64,000 bases of DNA from Muraenolepis orangiensis (lineage: Eukaryota; Chordata; Actinopteri; Gadiformes; Muraenolepididae), in the NCBI GenBank assembly GCA_027704905.1, contig CM051004.1, forward strand, positions 12,012,103 through 12,076,102, in the 5' to 3' direction. Shown here piece after piece: positions 47,388-59,242 of this stretch. The notes beneath the pieces were generated by a model, which was not told the origin of the DNA, searched no databases, and saw nothing but the letters and a program-made list of their open reading frames with translations. How positions within the stretch are numbered: position 1 is the stretch's first letter; each line of letters starts with the position of its first letter. A program made the position numbers and the translations under genes.

Positions 47388-50010
47388 CCATCCATCTTCT
47401 CCCGCTTATCCGTTATCGGGTCGTGGAGGTAGCAGCTTCAGCAGGGGACTTCAAACATCCCTCTCTCTGGCAACATCGACTAGCTCTGACTGGGGGATCC
47501 CGAGGCGTGCCCAGGCCTACTTGGAGATGTAATCACCCCACCTGTACCTTGTTCTGCCCCGTGGTCTCTTCCCAGTTGGATGTGCCTGGAAAATCTCCCT
47601 TGGGAGGCGACCAGGCGACCATCCTTACTAGATGCCCGAACCACCTCAACTGCCTTTCTACGCGAAGGAGCAGCGGCTCTACTCTGAGTCTCTCACGAGT
47701 GACTGAGCTTCTCACCCTATCCCTCAGGAAGATACCAGCCACCCTCCTGAGGAAACTCATTTCAGCCACTTGTATTCACGAATCTCATCCTTTCGGTCAT
47801 TACCCATTGTTCATGACCATAGGTGAGGGTAGGAACGAAGACTGATCGGTAGACCGAGAGCTTTGCTTTCTGGAACAGCTCTCTTTTGGTTACAACGGTG
47901 CGCCAAAGTGCACCCAATACCGCTCCCGCTGCACCTATTCTCCAGTCAATCTCACGCTCACTCGAGAACAAGACCCCGAGATACTTGAACTCCTTCACTT
48001 GGGATAAGGACTCCCTCCCTACTTGGAGTAGACAATCCACCGGTTTCCTGCTAAGAACCATGGCCTCAGATTTGGAGGTGCTGATCCTCATCCCAGCCGC
48101 TTCACACTCTGCTGCAAACCGATCCAGTGAGTGCTGAAGGTCACATACTGATGACGCAAACAGCAGCGATTTAATCCTGAGACAAACCCTTCCCTTCCAT
48201 GACTACGCCTTGAAATCCTGTCCATGAAAATCACAAACAGGATGGGTGACCGAGCGCAGCCTTGGCAGAGGCCAACACCCACTGAGAACAGGCCCGATTT
48301 ACTACCGAGAATCCGGACACAGCTCTTGCTTTGAGATTATAGAGATTGGATGGCCCTCAATAGTGACCCCCGCACCCCATACACCCGCAGCACCCGCCAC
48401 AGTATTTCCCGAGGGACCCGATCATATGCCTTCTCCAAATCCACAAAACACATGTAGACCGGATGGGCATACTCCCAAGCCCCTTCCAGGGCTCGACTAT
48501 CGGCCAAACACTCATTTCCAGCCCCTTGGAATAGACTTTCCCAGGGAGGCTGAGTAATGTGATACCCCTGTAATTGGCACACACCCTCTGGTCCCCCTTT
48601 TTGAACAGGGGTACCACCACCCCCGTTTGCCACTCCTCAGGCACTGTCCCAGACTTCCACGCAATGTTGAAAAGACGTGTCATCCATGACAGCCCCTCAA
48701 CACCCAGAGCCTTTAGCATTTCTGGACGGATCTCATCAACCCCTGGGGCTTTGCCACTGCGGAGATGTTTGACTACCGCAGTGACTTCCTCCATAGAGAT
48801 TGATGTTTGCCGTCCTTCATCCTCCAGCTCTGTCTCTACCATTGAGGGTGTAGTTGGGTTAAGAAGTTCCTCAACGTATTCTTCCCACTGCCCAATCACC
48901 TCCTCAGTTGAGGTCAGCAATGTCCCACCCTTACTGTACACAGCTTGGATGGATCCACGCTTCCCCCTCCTGAGGCGCTGGATTGTTTGCCAGAAACGCT
49001 TTGGTGCCAACTGAAAGTCCTTCTCCATGGCATCTCCGAATTCCTCCCACACTCGCTGCTTTGCCTCCGCTACAGCCAAGGCTGCCGTCCTCTTGGCCTG
49101 TCGATACCTCGCAACTGAGTCCGGAGTCTCACAGGCTAACATAGCCCGGAAGGCCTCCTTCTTCAGCCGGACGGCTTCCCTGACCACCTGTGTCCACCAC
49201 GAAGCACCAATGACCTTGAGGCCACAGCTCTCAACCGCAGCTTCGGCAATAGAAGCTTTGAACAATGACCACTCTGGCTCAATGCCTCCAGCCGCCACAG
49301 AGAGGCCCGAAAAATTCTGCCGGAGGTGGGAGTTGAAAGTCTCCCGGACAGGGGCATCCACCAGACGTTCCCAGTTCACCCGCACTACACGTTTGGGCTT
49401 ACCAGGTCTATCCAGAGGCTTCCCCCGCCATCTTACCCTTTTTGATCGGTTGACAACTCTGTCCCTCTCTTCACCGAGTGTCCAAAACATGCGGCCTCAG
49501 GTTAGATGACACGATAACAAAATTGATCATTGACCATCGGCCTAAGGTACTCTGGTACCATGTACACTTATGAGCATCCTTTTGTTTGAACATGGTGTTT
49601 GTTATGGCCAATCCATGACTAGCACAGAAATCCAATAACAAAACCCCACTCCGGTTCAGATCAGGTAGGCCGTTCATCCCCAACACGCCCCTCCAAGTTT
49701 CCCCATCGTTACCCACGTGTGCGTTGAAGTCTTCCAGGAGGACTATGGAGTCCCCTTCAGGAGCCCCATGCAGGACTCCACCCAGGGTGTGCTAGAAGGC
49801 GGGATATTCCGAACTGTTGTTTGGTGCATAGGCACAAACAACAGTCAGAGTTTTCCCTCCCATGACCCTAAGGCGTAGGGAGGCGACCCTCTCGTCCACC
49901 GGGATAAACTCCAAAAAAGCGGCACTCAGCCGTGGACTTGTGAGTATCCCCACACCCACCCGGCGCCTCACAACCTGAGCAAATCCAGAGAAGGAAAGAG
50001 TCCAACCCCT
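47388..50010 (-). mobile_element. Decayed endonuclease-type LINE
   Basis: A non-LTR retrotransposon on the minus strand. An AP-endonuclease domain lies at about 50000-49500 ([29 protein letters not shown]). It is followed by a linker and RT frame at 49490-48357 (SGKAPGVDEIRPEML, NYRGITLLSLPGKVYSK). Broken frames continue: 48633-48337 (CFVDLEKAYDRVPREI), 48282-48088 (GLCQGCARSPILFVIFMDR), 48091-47762 (FKYLGVLFSSE, TLTYGHEQWVM) and 47769-47533 (EMSFLRRVAG). The segment that should carry the catalytic FADD is deleted between about 48180 and 48140. Several frameshifts are present. The 3' end is at CCATCCATCCATC near 47388, a tail typical of a very abundant fish LINE. Clade not assigned. It separates gene G from relic H and gene I. 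Confidence 0.88.
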
Positions 50011-50156
50011 ATATATATATATATATATCCTCATGAACAAATGCAAATTATTTGTTTGTTTTCTTTTATTTTCAGTGAATAGTTTATGTGTCTTTATCGT
50101 CATGTTTCTTAAATGAAACTGCTTTGGGTGCGACAATGCGCTGTTTAGTGTCACAA

Positions 50157-50298
50157 TGCTAGCGCTTGAAATACCGCCGGAGCGTTAGTGAGGCCGAAAG
50201 GCATGACCCGATACTCGAAGTGCCCCAGAGCTGTGTTGAACGCGTTTTCCACTCGTCCCCCTCCCGGATCCGGACGAGATGGTAGGGGTTGCGTAGGG
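50157..50298 (-). mobile_element. Ty3/Gypsy reverse transcriptase fragment
   Basis: On the minus strand this reads [14 protein letters not shown], then, after a one-base frameshift, [19 protein letters not shown] continuing with AP and VFQAL. This is the conserved palm-region stretch of Ty3/Gypsy RTs (MPFGLxNAPxxFQ). It is only about 140 bp and ends next to the start of the duplicated block at 50305. No LTR, protease or integrase is seen nearby. Confidence 0.85.
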
Positions 50299-50304
50299 GC
50301 GTAC

Positions 50305-51290
50305 ACTGCCCCACATGTGTAAATAGCGCAAATAATATGCAGTTTTCCCGGTTAACAAGCAGTACGTTTGCACAGCTTACTTTGGTTAACCAAATATATG
50401 GTTATACTCCGAATAAGGTATTCACATGCTGATCAACATCATTTACATGGCATCAGTTTGGTTCAGTTTCAGGCACACTTAATCCAACCATAAAATTGGA
50501 TCGATGTGCAATGGATCAACATATCAAACTTGCAAGCTGCCATAAAAGCCTTTTCTATGCAACTACGCCAACAGGGATGGACATGAACGTAATCAACCTT
50601 TATTCCTTTTTCTCTGCAGGTGCTTTCTTCTCCATCAGTCTAGCTCTGATGGTGGTCAGTCTTTTAGAGACGATAGTCATCACCAATATCCAGAGCTCAG
50701 TCACTACCATCATGTACCCCGCTGGGTTAGGGTCCTCGTGCTCCAGTACCTCGCCCCAGTCCTCTGCTTCCCCCGCCAACAACAAATCAACCGAGTCACA
50801 GTCAACCTCAACCCAAAGCGTAAGATTAATCTCTGTGTGAAAATAAAATGAGAATGTGGAAATTCCCTCACCCTGTTAAAACAATCTATCTGACTGATAA
50901 TAAACTGATAATTTGTTATTTAGGATAATACCAGCTTGTGGTCAATATTGCCACTATTCACTTGACTGATCCTAACCAAAACCTTTTTCTCAGCAATCCA
51001 ACTAGTGACCTCCACAACCCAAACACACAGCCTCGGCTCATCTCAACTGATCAACAGCCACTTAAATCAACCCATGATCCTGTGATGGCGGAACTGAGGG
51101 GGCTGAGCCAGGACCTGCGGTCCATCCGCCTCCATGTGGACGGACACGTCAGAAAAACGCAGACCACAGAGGAGTGGCACATGATTGGGATGGTGATTGA
51201 TAGGCTGCTTTTCATCATCGATGTGATCTTCATCATGTCAAGCTTTGTCACCTTCTCGTCGTCTTCTTCTGGAACAACTGATCCGGTCAC
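50305..51290 (+). repeat. Duplicated 3' end of gene I (partner of 54147-55100)
   Basis: Starting at ACTGCCCCACATGTGTAAAT, this block repeats the last half of intron 7, the M3 exon, intron 8 and the final exon of gene I, in the same orientation. It diverges near the end of the last exon. Confidence 0.9.
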
Positions 51291-51432
51291 CAACGTTCCA
51301 GATTTTCCAGATTTAGATGATTATCCATGGGTCATTAATACCTTGGTTGTGTATTATGCTATAGTATATATATATATATTGTTTACAGTCTGGAAATTGT
51401 ATTTAACGGTAGCTTTCGGCAGTGCTGCCTGA
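50620..51432 (+). pseudogene. Relic H: frameshifted M3 and M4 exons of a 5-HT3-like subunit
   Basis: An M3 exon (50620-50819, 200 nt) carries a one-base deletion near 50699 relative to gene I (201 nt), so the reading frame is lost. The final exon begins at 51006 and lacks about 22 bases at its start (GTGTGGAG onward in gene I). It still encodes the MA helix ([24 protein letters not shown]) but the M4 end is replaced by a serine-rich run and the frame reads on to 51432. All upstream exons are missing. It is a non-functional partial duplicate of gene I, placed between the LINE and gene I. Confidence 0.88.
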
Positions 51433-51847
51433 CCCAAAATATGTTTCTGGCTATGGGCCTGGTAGTACTTAACTCATGTATGTAATTATAGGTTGTTTGG
51501 TCTGGAAATGTAAATGAATGTTGTTTGCCTTGAAACACAAATAAAATAACTGCTAAACTACTATGAGAGATGTCTATTGACAGAATGTGTATCAACATGT
51601 CTGTAAATTCATTCAGTATCAAAGCAATCCTTTCTTGACCAACTGACGTTCTGCCCCAGGGATGTTGCTCTGACTCACACAACTGGTCCCGCTTTGATAA
51701 ATATTGATGGATGTTCTAAGTCTGTGCAGTCTTTGGACATGAACACATTGTGAGGAACTACAGAAGAGTCTGTTAATAACGACTAAAGTGTAAAGGCCCT
51801 GATCCGTTGGAGTCTAGATCACCTGTGATGAACATACTGGACCCTGG

Positions 51848-54800
51848 ATGAAGATGGATCAGAAAGAAACCATTGAGCTCATCATACTCAGCTTGATGCT
51901 GTTCCAGGGTAGGGTGGAATGTTTCTCAATTTTCAGTGAAATGTAGTTGATATTTCAAAATTGTATATACCGGTAGTTTAGAATACTGGATTTGCCGTAA
52001 AACTTCACTGAACACCCCCGGCTTTTAATTGCTTCAATCACTGTACTAACCTGGCCTGTACTTCCTTTCGCACAAAACTCTTGCTCAGCAAAAATGAGAA
52101 AGGCTATCAAATTGTTCATTCATACCAGTATAAATATTACAAATATTAATAAGCTTTGTTTTGTGTGCTTTTTGTGTGAGATTAGTGACAGGTTGTTTTT
52201 GGTGACACCATTTTACACCAATGTTTATGAAACCACAATTTGATATATACACAGGATATATAATAACCATTATATTAACTCTCCTCAACTACACAGCAAA
52301 TGTAGGAGCATTCAATTGCACCAGCTCAACTCAAGAGTCACTGTTTGATTCACTCCAGGAATCGTTATTTACAAAAAATCAGCTACGCCCTGTCAAAGAC
52401 CTAGCAACAACAACAAATATCACTGTCTCTTTCACCATTGCTGGGATTTTGGGAGTGGTAAGTACAGACTTTTTTCTACATAAACACATTTTCATTTTTA
52501 TCAACAAAGTAAATAGTTCATTTAAACTATATACCTGCACTATGTAACCTTTCTACTACAGCTATATGCTCCATTAAAACATATGTGAACTAGAACGTTT
52601 TTGAAGAATAAAACGTGCCCCTACACATGTCAATCCACCCAGGGAATTGTTCTCTATACTTCTCAGAGAACAGTAACTTGATATAGCTATAACTGTAGCT
52701 ACGACTCAAACCACTAGAGGGTGCCAAATGAACATATTACATAGTGCAGGCTTAAATCAATGCGGTATCATTATGGGCCTAATCACAAAATCTTGTCTCT
52801 TCTAGGATGAAAAGGCCCAGTTATTAACTACGTTCATATGGCTCATCCTTGTAAGTGATCCCACTTATGAAATTAATCTTAAAATGTTATCAAATGCATA
52901 TCATTTTTAGAACGATATCAATTCAATGGAAGTGGTTGAATGATACCATGACAAATAATTAATTTAAGCAATGTTTTCAAACTGCTATCTTTCAACGTAG
53001 GAGTGGGACATTGAGGATTTGAGCTGGGATGAGAAGGAATGTGGTACAAGGAGAATTTCTGTTAAACGTGAAAACCTATGGAGCCCAGACATCTTTTGTT
53101 TAGAGTTGTAAGTCTAAATAATGAGTAGACCAGAACATTAAAGACCTATTTCAGACATTCAAAACAAAGAATATGTGTTTAGTTTTTTTTTCTGTGTTTC
53201 AGTATGGACGAGGACCAGTCTCCCTCTACTCCCTATGTTTATTTAGACAACAAGGGTCATGTATATAATGATAAACCAGTCAGAGTGGTGAGCTCCTGCA
53301 ATTTAGGGATTTACAATTTCCCCTTTGACGTGCAAAACTGCACCCTGACTTTTGGATCCTACTTACACTTTGGTGAGTAGTTGAATGAACAAACTAACAC
53401 ATGAACAAACAAACAACAGCAACGTAAGATATCACATGTTTGGATTTTATATTTTGTGTGTTCAGCTTCAGATGTGCACATGGTTCTTGGCCAAAAGGTT
53501 GAGGTGATTCTGGAACAGTCCAGAAAAGTCTTAATGACTGAAGGAGAATGGGACCTTGTAGGCATGACAGCTGCTGAAACTATGATGTATTTACCTGGTG
53601 GATCTTACAGCGACATAACTTTCAATGTATGTGCATTTTATTTAAGAAGTTTATATACATAATGTAAATGTAAATGTAAATGTAAATGTAAATGTACATA
53701 ATGCTGTCATATTGTATTATTCAAAAATAAGTATATTCATTCACTAGATAACTGCTTTCATGGTGGTCAGATTTGGTATTCATCTCCATAAACCATTTTG
53801 AATGTCAATGGCACATTTTATGTTACACTCTAAAATAATACTTTTTTACTGGGCACTATTTTATTTTTCTCTTCTTCTCAATCTGTTAGATTGTGTTAAA
53901 GCGTAGACCAGTTCTCTATGTGGTCAACCTAATCCTCCCCAGCTGTTTCCTGATCACAGTGGACCTCTTCAGCTTCATGTTACCCCCACAGAGTGTGGAC
54001 CGCTCTGCCTTTAAGATGACCCTCATCTTAGGCTACACCGTCTTCTTGTTGCTTATGAACGACTTGCTGCCGGTCACTGGGAGCACCACACCCCTTATCA
54101 GTAAGGGTTTCAACATTTCAACTTTCTTATGATCACAATATTTACACTGCCCCACATGTGTAAATAGCGCAAATAATATGCAGTTTTTCCGGTTAACAAG
54201 CAGTACGTTTGCACAGCTTACTTTGGTTAACCAAATATAAGGTTATACTCCAAATAAGGTATTCACATGCTGATCAACATCATTTACATGGCAACTAATA
54301 TATGTTTAATTTAAGTTTGGTTCAGTTTCAGGCACACTTAATCCAACCATAAAATTGGATCGATGGATCGCAATGGATCAACATATCAATCTTGCAAGCT
54401 GCCATAAAGGCGTTTTCTTCGCAACTATGCCAACAGGGATGGACATGAACGTAATCAACCTTTATTCCTTTTTCTCTGCAGGTGTTTTCTTCTCCATCAG
54501 TCTAGCTCTGATGGTGGTCAGTCTTTTAGAGACGATAGTCATCACCAATATCCAGAGCTCCAGTCACTACCATAATGTACCCCGCTGGGTTAGGGTCCTC
54601 GTGCTCCAGTACCTCGCCCCAGTCCTCTGCTTCCCCCGCCAACAACAAATCAACCGAGTCACAGTCAACCTCAACCCAAAGCGTAAGATTAATCTCTGTG
54701 TGAAAATAATTAGGTTATAAATTTGTTATTTAGGATAATACCAGCTTGTGGTCAATATTGCCACTATTCACTTGACTGATCCTAACCAGAACCTTTTTCT

Positions 54801-55111
54801 CAGCAATCCAACTAGTGACCTGTGTGGAGAATCAAATTAAGATCCACAACTCAAACACACAGCCTCGGCTCATCTCAACTGATCAACAGCCACTTAAATC
54901 AGCCCATGATCCTGTGATGGAGGAACTGAGGAAGCTGAGCAAGGACCTGTGGTCCATCCGCCTCCATGTGGACGGACACTTTAGGGAAACACAGACCACA
55001 GGGGAGTGGCACATGATTGGGATGGTGATTGATAGGCTGCTTTTCATCATCTATGTGATCTTCATCATGTCAAGCTTTTTGACCATTGTCTTCCTCTGGG
55101 AAATCAGTTAA
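51848..55111 (+). CDS. Gene I: 5-HT3-like Cys-loop receptor subunit (complete, 9 exons)
   Basis: Exons: 51848-51908, 52297-52457, 52806-52850, 53001-53107, 53203-53372, 53466-53626, 53890-54100, 54482-54682, 54816-55111. They total 1413 nt (470 residues), all GT-AG and in phase. The start is either Met1 or Met3 (51854). A hydrophobic stretch to about residue 20 is the signal peptide. The Cys-loop is C157-C171. M1 lies at about 243-263. M2 is at about 270-292, with Asp -1', Ala 2', Leu 9' and Asp 20'. M3 is at about 306-330 and M4 close to the C-terminus. Loop B has Tyr (GSYLH) where 5-HT3A has Trp. It is most like gene B and is the only intact receptor on the plus strand, divergent from gene G. 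AATAAA at 55433 is a plausible polyadenylation signal. Confidence 0.93.
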
Positions 55112-55129
55112 ATACTTATAATAATAATG

Positions 55130-55336
55130 CTTATAAAGCTTTTATCCAAAGCGCTTTACAAGTCATGCCTCAATCCCATCGCCCATTCATACACCGACGG
55201 CGGAGTCAGCCATGCAAGGAGACAGCCAGCACGTCTTGCTCAAGGACACCTTGACATTCGGAGCCAGGGGATCGAACCAGCGACCTTTCGGTTGTGAGGC
55301 GACCACTCTACCTCCTGAGCTATACTGCCGCCCTAC
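55130..55336 (-). mobile_element. tRNA-derived SINE in the 3' region of gene I
   Basis: Read on the minus strand it starts with a tRNA-like head near 55335 (A box TAGCTCAGGAGG, B box GGTTCGATC). The body has the reverse complement of GTCTTGCTCAAGGACACC and it ends near AAAGCGCTTTACAAG. It begins about 20 bases after the gene I stop codon, so it should be part of that gene's 3' UTR if the AATAAA at 55433 is used. Confidence 0.8.
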
Positions 55337-55339
55337 TGC

Positions 55340-56369
55340 CGCCTATGACACCACACCGTCCTTGAAAAAAGAGCCTTATGTATCTGCAGGAACTACGTTG
55401 GCTCATGGTGCTATGAAATGCACGTTATGGGAAATAAACACAACATTAACATCATTTGTTGTCTTAAGTCTATCTTACTTTGGCAATCAATGGACTAGTA
55501 GCATGCCCCTGGCCTCTAGCCAGTCCAGACAGTGTTAACATCCCCAAGACTGTTAGCGCTACATGGCTGTTATTTTGTTTGTAATAATACATTTGATTTA
55601 TATTGTATGTATTTATATATGCTTTCCATTTCTAATTGTCTGAATGATTGTGAACACCTGCGCAAACATTCCTTTTGTTGTGCCACACACGGATTGTAGC
55701 AGAAACAGCATTTATGGCGCACCAGGGAATAATCTGATATGAGATGTCATTAACAACTATGTGTGTGGAAATTACGGAAGTAATAATACTATGTGTAAAG
55801 CGACTTTCGTGTGTGAAATGTTAATCCAATAAGGGGGTATTGTAGAATGTGCTGCGGGGAAAAGGCTGAAGTCCAAAACAAACTTTTAAACATCCAGGGC
55901 AAAAACTAAATCGAAAATCCAACAAAAGTCCAATGGAGAAAAAAATAAAGAGTTTGCAGAGATTGCCAAAAGGTTCTTCACGGGAATGCTTGGAGGAATC
56001 GGCTAGAGAGTCTCTGGTTGTAGTAAACTGGAATGTTCTGGCAACGAGTAAACAGGTATATGTAAGGAGGTAAATGATGGGGTGCTGATTATGATACGGA
56101 ACAGGTGGGGCTGAAGCGTGGTCATGGTCTTCTGTGACGGCGTGTCCTCCTGAATGTAGCTAGCCCAGGTAGGCGCGAAGTGGAGGCAGAGGAGCGTGGC
56201 CGCAGGGGAGATTCCTTGTCCATCTGTGTTTGGCAAGTACCATTTTTGATTGTAAAATTGACATTAGAACAATGTGTGATTTGTGTCCACATTGGTGCTG
56301 GTTATGTAAGCTATATACAGAAGGCAGACCACTCCAGCCAACCTGATGTTGTCTGGTTAATGTCACAGT

Positions 56370-56449
<80 letters not shown>

Positions 56450-56902
56450 CCGCAGAGACAGAGCATAATATGCTTTTCCTCGTAGTACACTGTGACGCAC
56501 ACAAATGACGATGCTCGATGCTCCAAAGTTTTCCGGGAGGGCTGTTTGAAAACAGCCCCCCCGAAGACGTTTTGAGGACGCTGATTGGCTGAATTGGCAA
56601 ATAATGTGTTCAGGACTTGGACTGGTACAATTTAAAGCTGCGACATTTGCTGCTTAAAACGAAGAATACTTCGAGCCAGTTGAGCTTCATTTAAATGTAA
56701 GAGCAATTGTTTTTAGGTTGATGTTTGTGTCATATTAAATAAAATATTTAAAACATTAAATGTTTGTTGTAAGTATATTTAATCATAGGTCCAACGTACG
56801 TTAACTTGATGCACACAAGGCAACAGGTTTTTGGTGAAATAGTTTCAGAATAGCGGCGCCATTTGAAATGCTGTCATTGTGTCAATATTTGCTCAGTTAC
56901 TC
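55340..56902. other. Intergenic DNA; left contig end before gap 2
   Basis: No exon recognised. 56003-56372 repeats at 58873-59242. From 56372 a GT microsatellite leads into 56448-56598, which matches 61531-61681 inside the hAT element at 60944-61994. After 56600 the sequence is unique up to the N run. Confidence 0.6.
56372..56447. repeat. (GT)n microsatellite
   Basis: GT run with one GGTG interruption. It is the junction between the sequence duplicated at 59242 and the sequence duplicated at 61531. Confidence 0.95.
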
Positions 56903-57902
56903 NNNNNNNNNNNNNNNNNNNNNNNNNNNNNNNNNNNNNNNNNNNNNNNNNNNNNNNNNNNNNNNNNNNNNNNNNNNNNNNNNNNNNNNNNNNNNNNNNN
57001 NNNNNNNNNNNNNNNNNNNNNNNNNNNNNNNNNNNNNNNNNNNNNNNNNNNNNNNNNNNNNNNNNNNNNNNNNNNNNNNNNNNNNNNNNNNNNNNNNNNN
57101 NNNNNNNNNNNNNNNNNNNNNNNNNNNNNNNNNNNNNNNNNNNNNNNNNNNNNNNNNNNNNNNNNNNNNNNNNNNNNNNNNNNNNNNNNNNNNNNNNNNN
57201 NNNNNNNNNNNNNNNNNNNNNNNNNNNNNNNNNNNNNNNNNNNNNNNNNNNNNNNNNNNNNNNNNNNNNNNNNNNNNNNNNNNNNNNNNNNNNNNNNNNN
57301 NNNNNNNNNNNNNNNNNNNNNNNNNNNNNNNNNNNNNNNNNNNNNNNNNNNNNNNNNNNNNNNNNNNNNNNNNNNNNNNNNNNNNNNNNNNNNNNNNNNN
57401 NNNNNNNNNNNNNNNNNNNNNNNNNNNNNNNNNNNNNNNNNNNNNNNNNNNNNNNNNNNNNNNNNNNNNNNNNNNNNNNNNNNNNNNNNNNNNNNNNNNN
57501 NNNNNNNNNNNNNNNNNNNNNNNNNNNNNNNNNNNNNNNNNNNNNNNNNNNNNNNNNNNNNNNNNNNNNNNNNNNNNNNNNNNNNNNNNNNNNNNNNNNN
57601 NNNNNNNNNNNNNNNNNNNNNNNNNNNNNNNNNNNNNNNNNNNNNNNNNNNNNNNNNNNNNNNNNNNNNNNNNNNNNNNNNNNNNNNNNNNNNNNNNNNN
57701 NNNNNNNNNNNNNNNNNNNNNNNNNNNNNNNNNNNNNNNNNNNNNNNNNNNNNNNNNNNNNNNNNNNNNNNNNNNNNNNNNNNNNNNNNNNNNNNNNNNN
57801 NNNNNNNNNNNNNNNNNNNNNNNNNNNNNNNNNNNNNNNNNNNNNNNNNNNNNNNNNNNNNNNNNNNNNNNNNNNNNNNNNNNNNNNNNNNNNNNNNNNN
57901 NN
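56903..57902. other. Assembly gap of exactly 1000 N
   Basis: Placeholder gap. Sequence on its left (56003-56372) is present again on its right (58873-59242). The hAT element on the right begins 7 bases after the gap. Confidence 0.99.
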
Positions 57903-57909
57903 TCTAGAG

Positions 57910-58870
57910 CAGTGGTCCCCAAACTAAGGCCCGCGGGCCGGATACGGCCCGCCTCCACATTTGGCCCGGCCCCCTGAACAATACCAGAGACGCATTATGA
58001 TTTTTTTATTTTTATTTTTTATTATTTTTTTTTTTTTTTTTATATTCATCAGTTCACACTGATGAACATACATAGGTAAGATCACTTTTCTGACTTTTCT
58101 GAGTATAAACAAATTTAATCATAATAAAATCTACTGGGATAAAATCCATCTCCACAACCATACTGGTAGTGAAATGTATTGTGCTGTGTGTCACTTAGTT
58201 CGGTTTCTCAGCCTGCTTGCTTTGTGGTTTTCACAGGGAAGTTGATGAGAGAGAGCTGCAAACAGCGGTGTCTACAAGCCTACTGGAACCTACAAAAGGA
58301 TTATAAGGAAGGAACACAAGAACTTTGAGAGACTGCTCATATGAGTAATTTGAGTAAGAGATTCTGCTCTGACAACTAAGCTAAACTTTTTACCTGTTAA
58401 GATTGTGCACGGCACAACAGAAAGTTAATGTTCAGTGGACTTTTTTTCTGTGAAGAACCCAGAGAGGGTTATTTGGTTATTATTTATTTCATAAATAGTG
58501 TTATTATATATTTCCCGACTTTATTTTTTCTGTGAAGAACCCAGAGAGGGTTATTTGGTTATTATTTATTTCACAAATAGTGTTATTTATTTCCTGAATT
58601 TTTTCTGTGAAGAACCCAGAGAGGGTTATTTGGTTATTATTTATTTCATAAATAGTGTTATTTATTTCATTAATAGTGTTATTATTTATTTCCTGACTTT
58701 TTTTTCTGTGAAGATCCCAGAAAGGGTTATTAATATTTGGTTAACAATAAATGTTTACGTTTAGGCACCCCTGCGATCGTCACACTTTTTCTGTTACAAA
58801 CTGCCCCCGGCCCCCATCAGAGAAGGGCAAAGTTATGTGGCCCTCACAGGAAAAAGTTTGGGGACCCCTG
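57910..58870. mobile_element. Non-autonomous hAT element
   Basis: The left end is CAGTGGTCCCCAAACT and the right end AGTTTGGGGACCCCTG, an inverted repeat typical of hAT transposons. The 8-bp flank GTCTAGAG follows the element and TCTAGAG (first base hidden in the N run) precedes it. At 56001-56008 the undisturbed sequence GGCTAGAG represents the empty site. About 961 bp with no transposase. It holds an internal tandem array. Confidence 0.9.
58440..58735 (+). repeat. Four-copy minisatellite inside the hAT element
   Basis: Four tandem copies of a 70-100 base unit beginning TTTTTTCTGTGAAGAACCC and continuing GAGAGGGTTATTTGG and TTATTTCATAAATAGTG. The last copy is the most divergent (AAGATCCCAGAAAGGG). 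Confidence 0.9.
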
Positions 58871-58872
58871 GT

Positions 58873-59242
58873 CTAGAGAGTCTCTGGTTGTAGTAAACTG
58901 GAATGTTCTGGCAACGAGTAAACAGGTATATGTAAGGAGGTAAATGATGGGGTGCTGATTATGATACGGAACAGGTGGGGCTGAAGCGTGGTCATGGTCT
59001 TCTGTGACGGCGTGTCCTCCTGAATGTAGCTAGCCCAGGTAGGCGCGAAGTGGAGGCAGAGGAGCGTGGCCGCAGGGGAGATTCCTTGTCCATCTGTGTT
59101 TGGCAAGTACCATTTTTGATTGTAAAATTCACATTAGAACAATGTGTGATTTGTGTCCACATTGGTGCTGGTTATGTAAGCTATATACAGAAGGCAGACC
59201 ACTCCAGCCAACCTGATGTTGTCTGGTTAATGTCACAGTTAT
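58873..59242. repeat. Right-contig copy of 56003-56372
   Basis: Begins CTAGAGAGTCTCTGGTTG and matches the left contig almost base for base to GTCACAGTTAT. There the left contig enters a GT run and this one continues ACCGCC. Confidence 0.95.
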
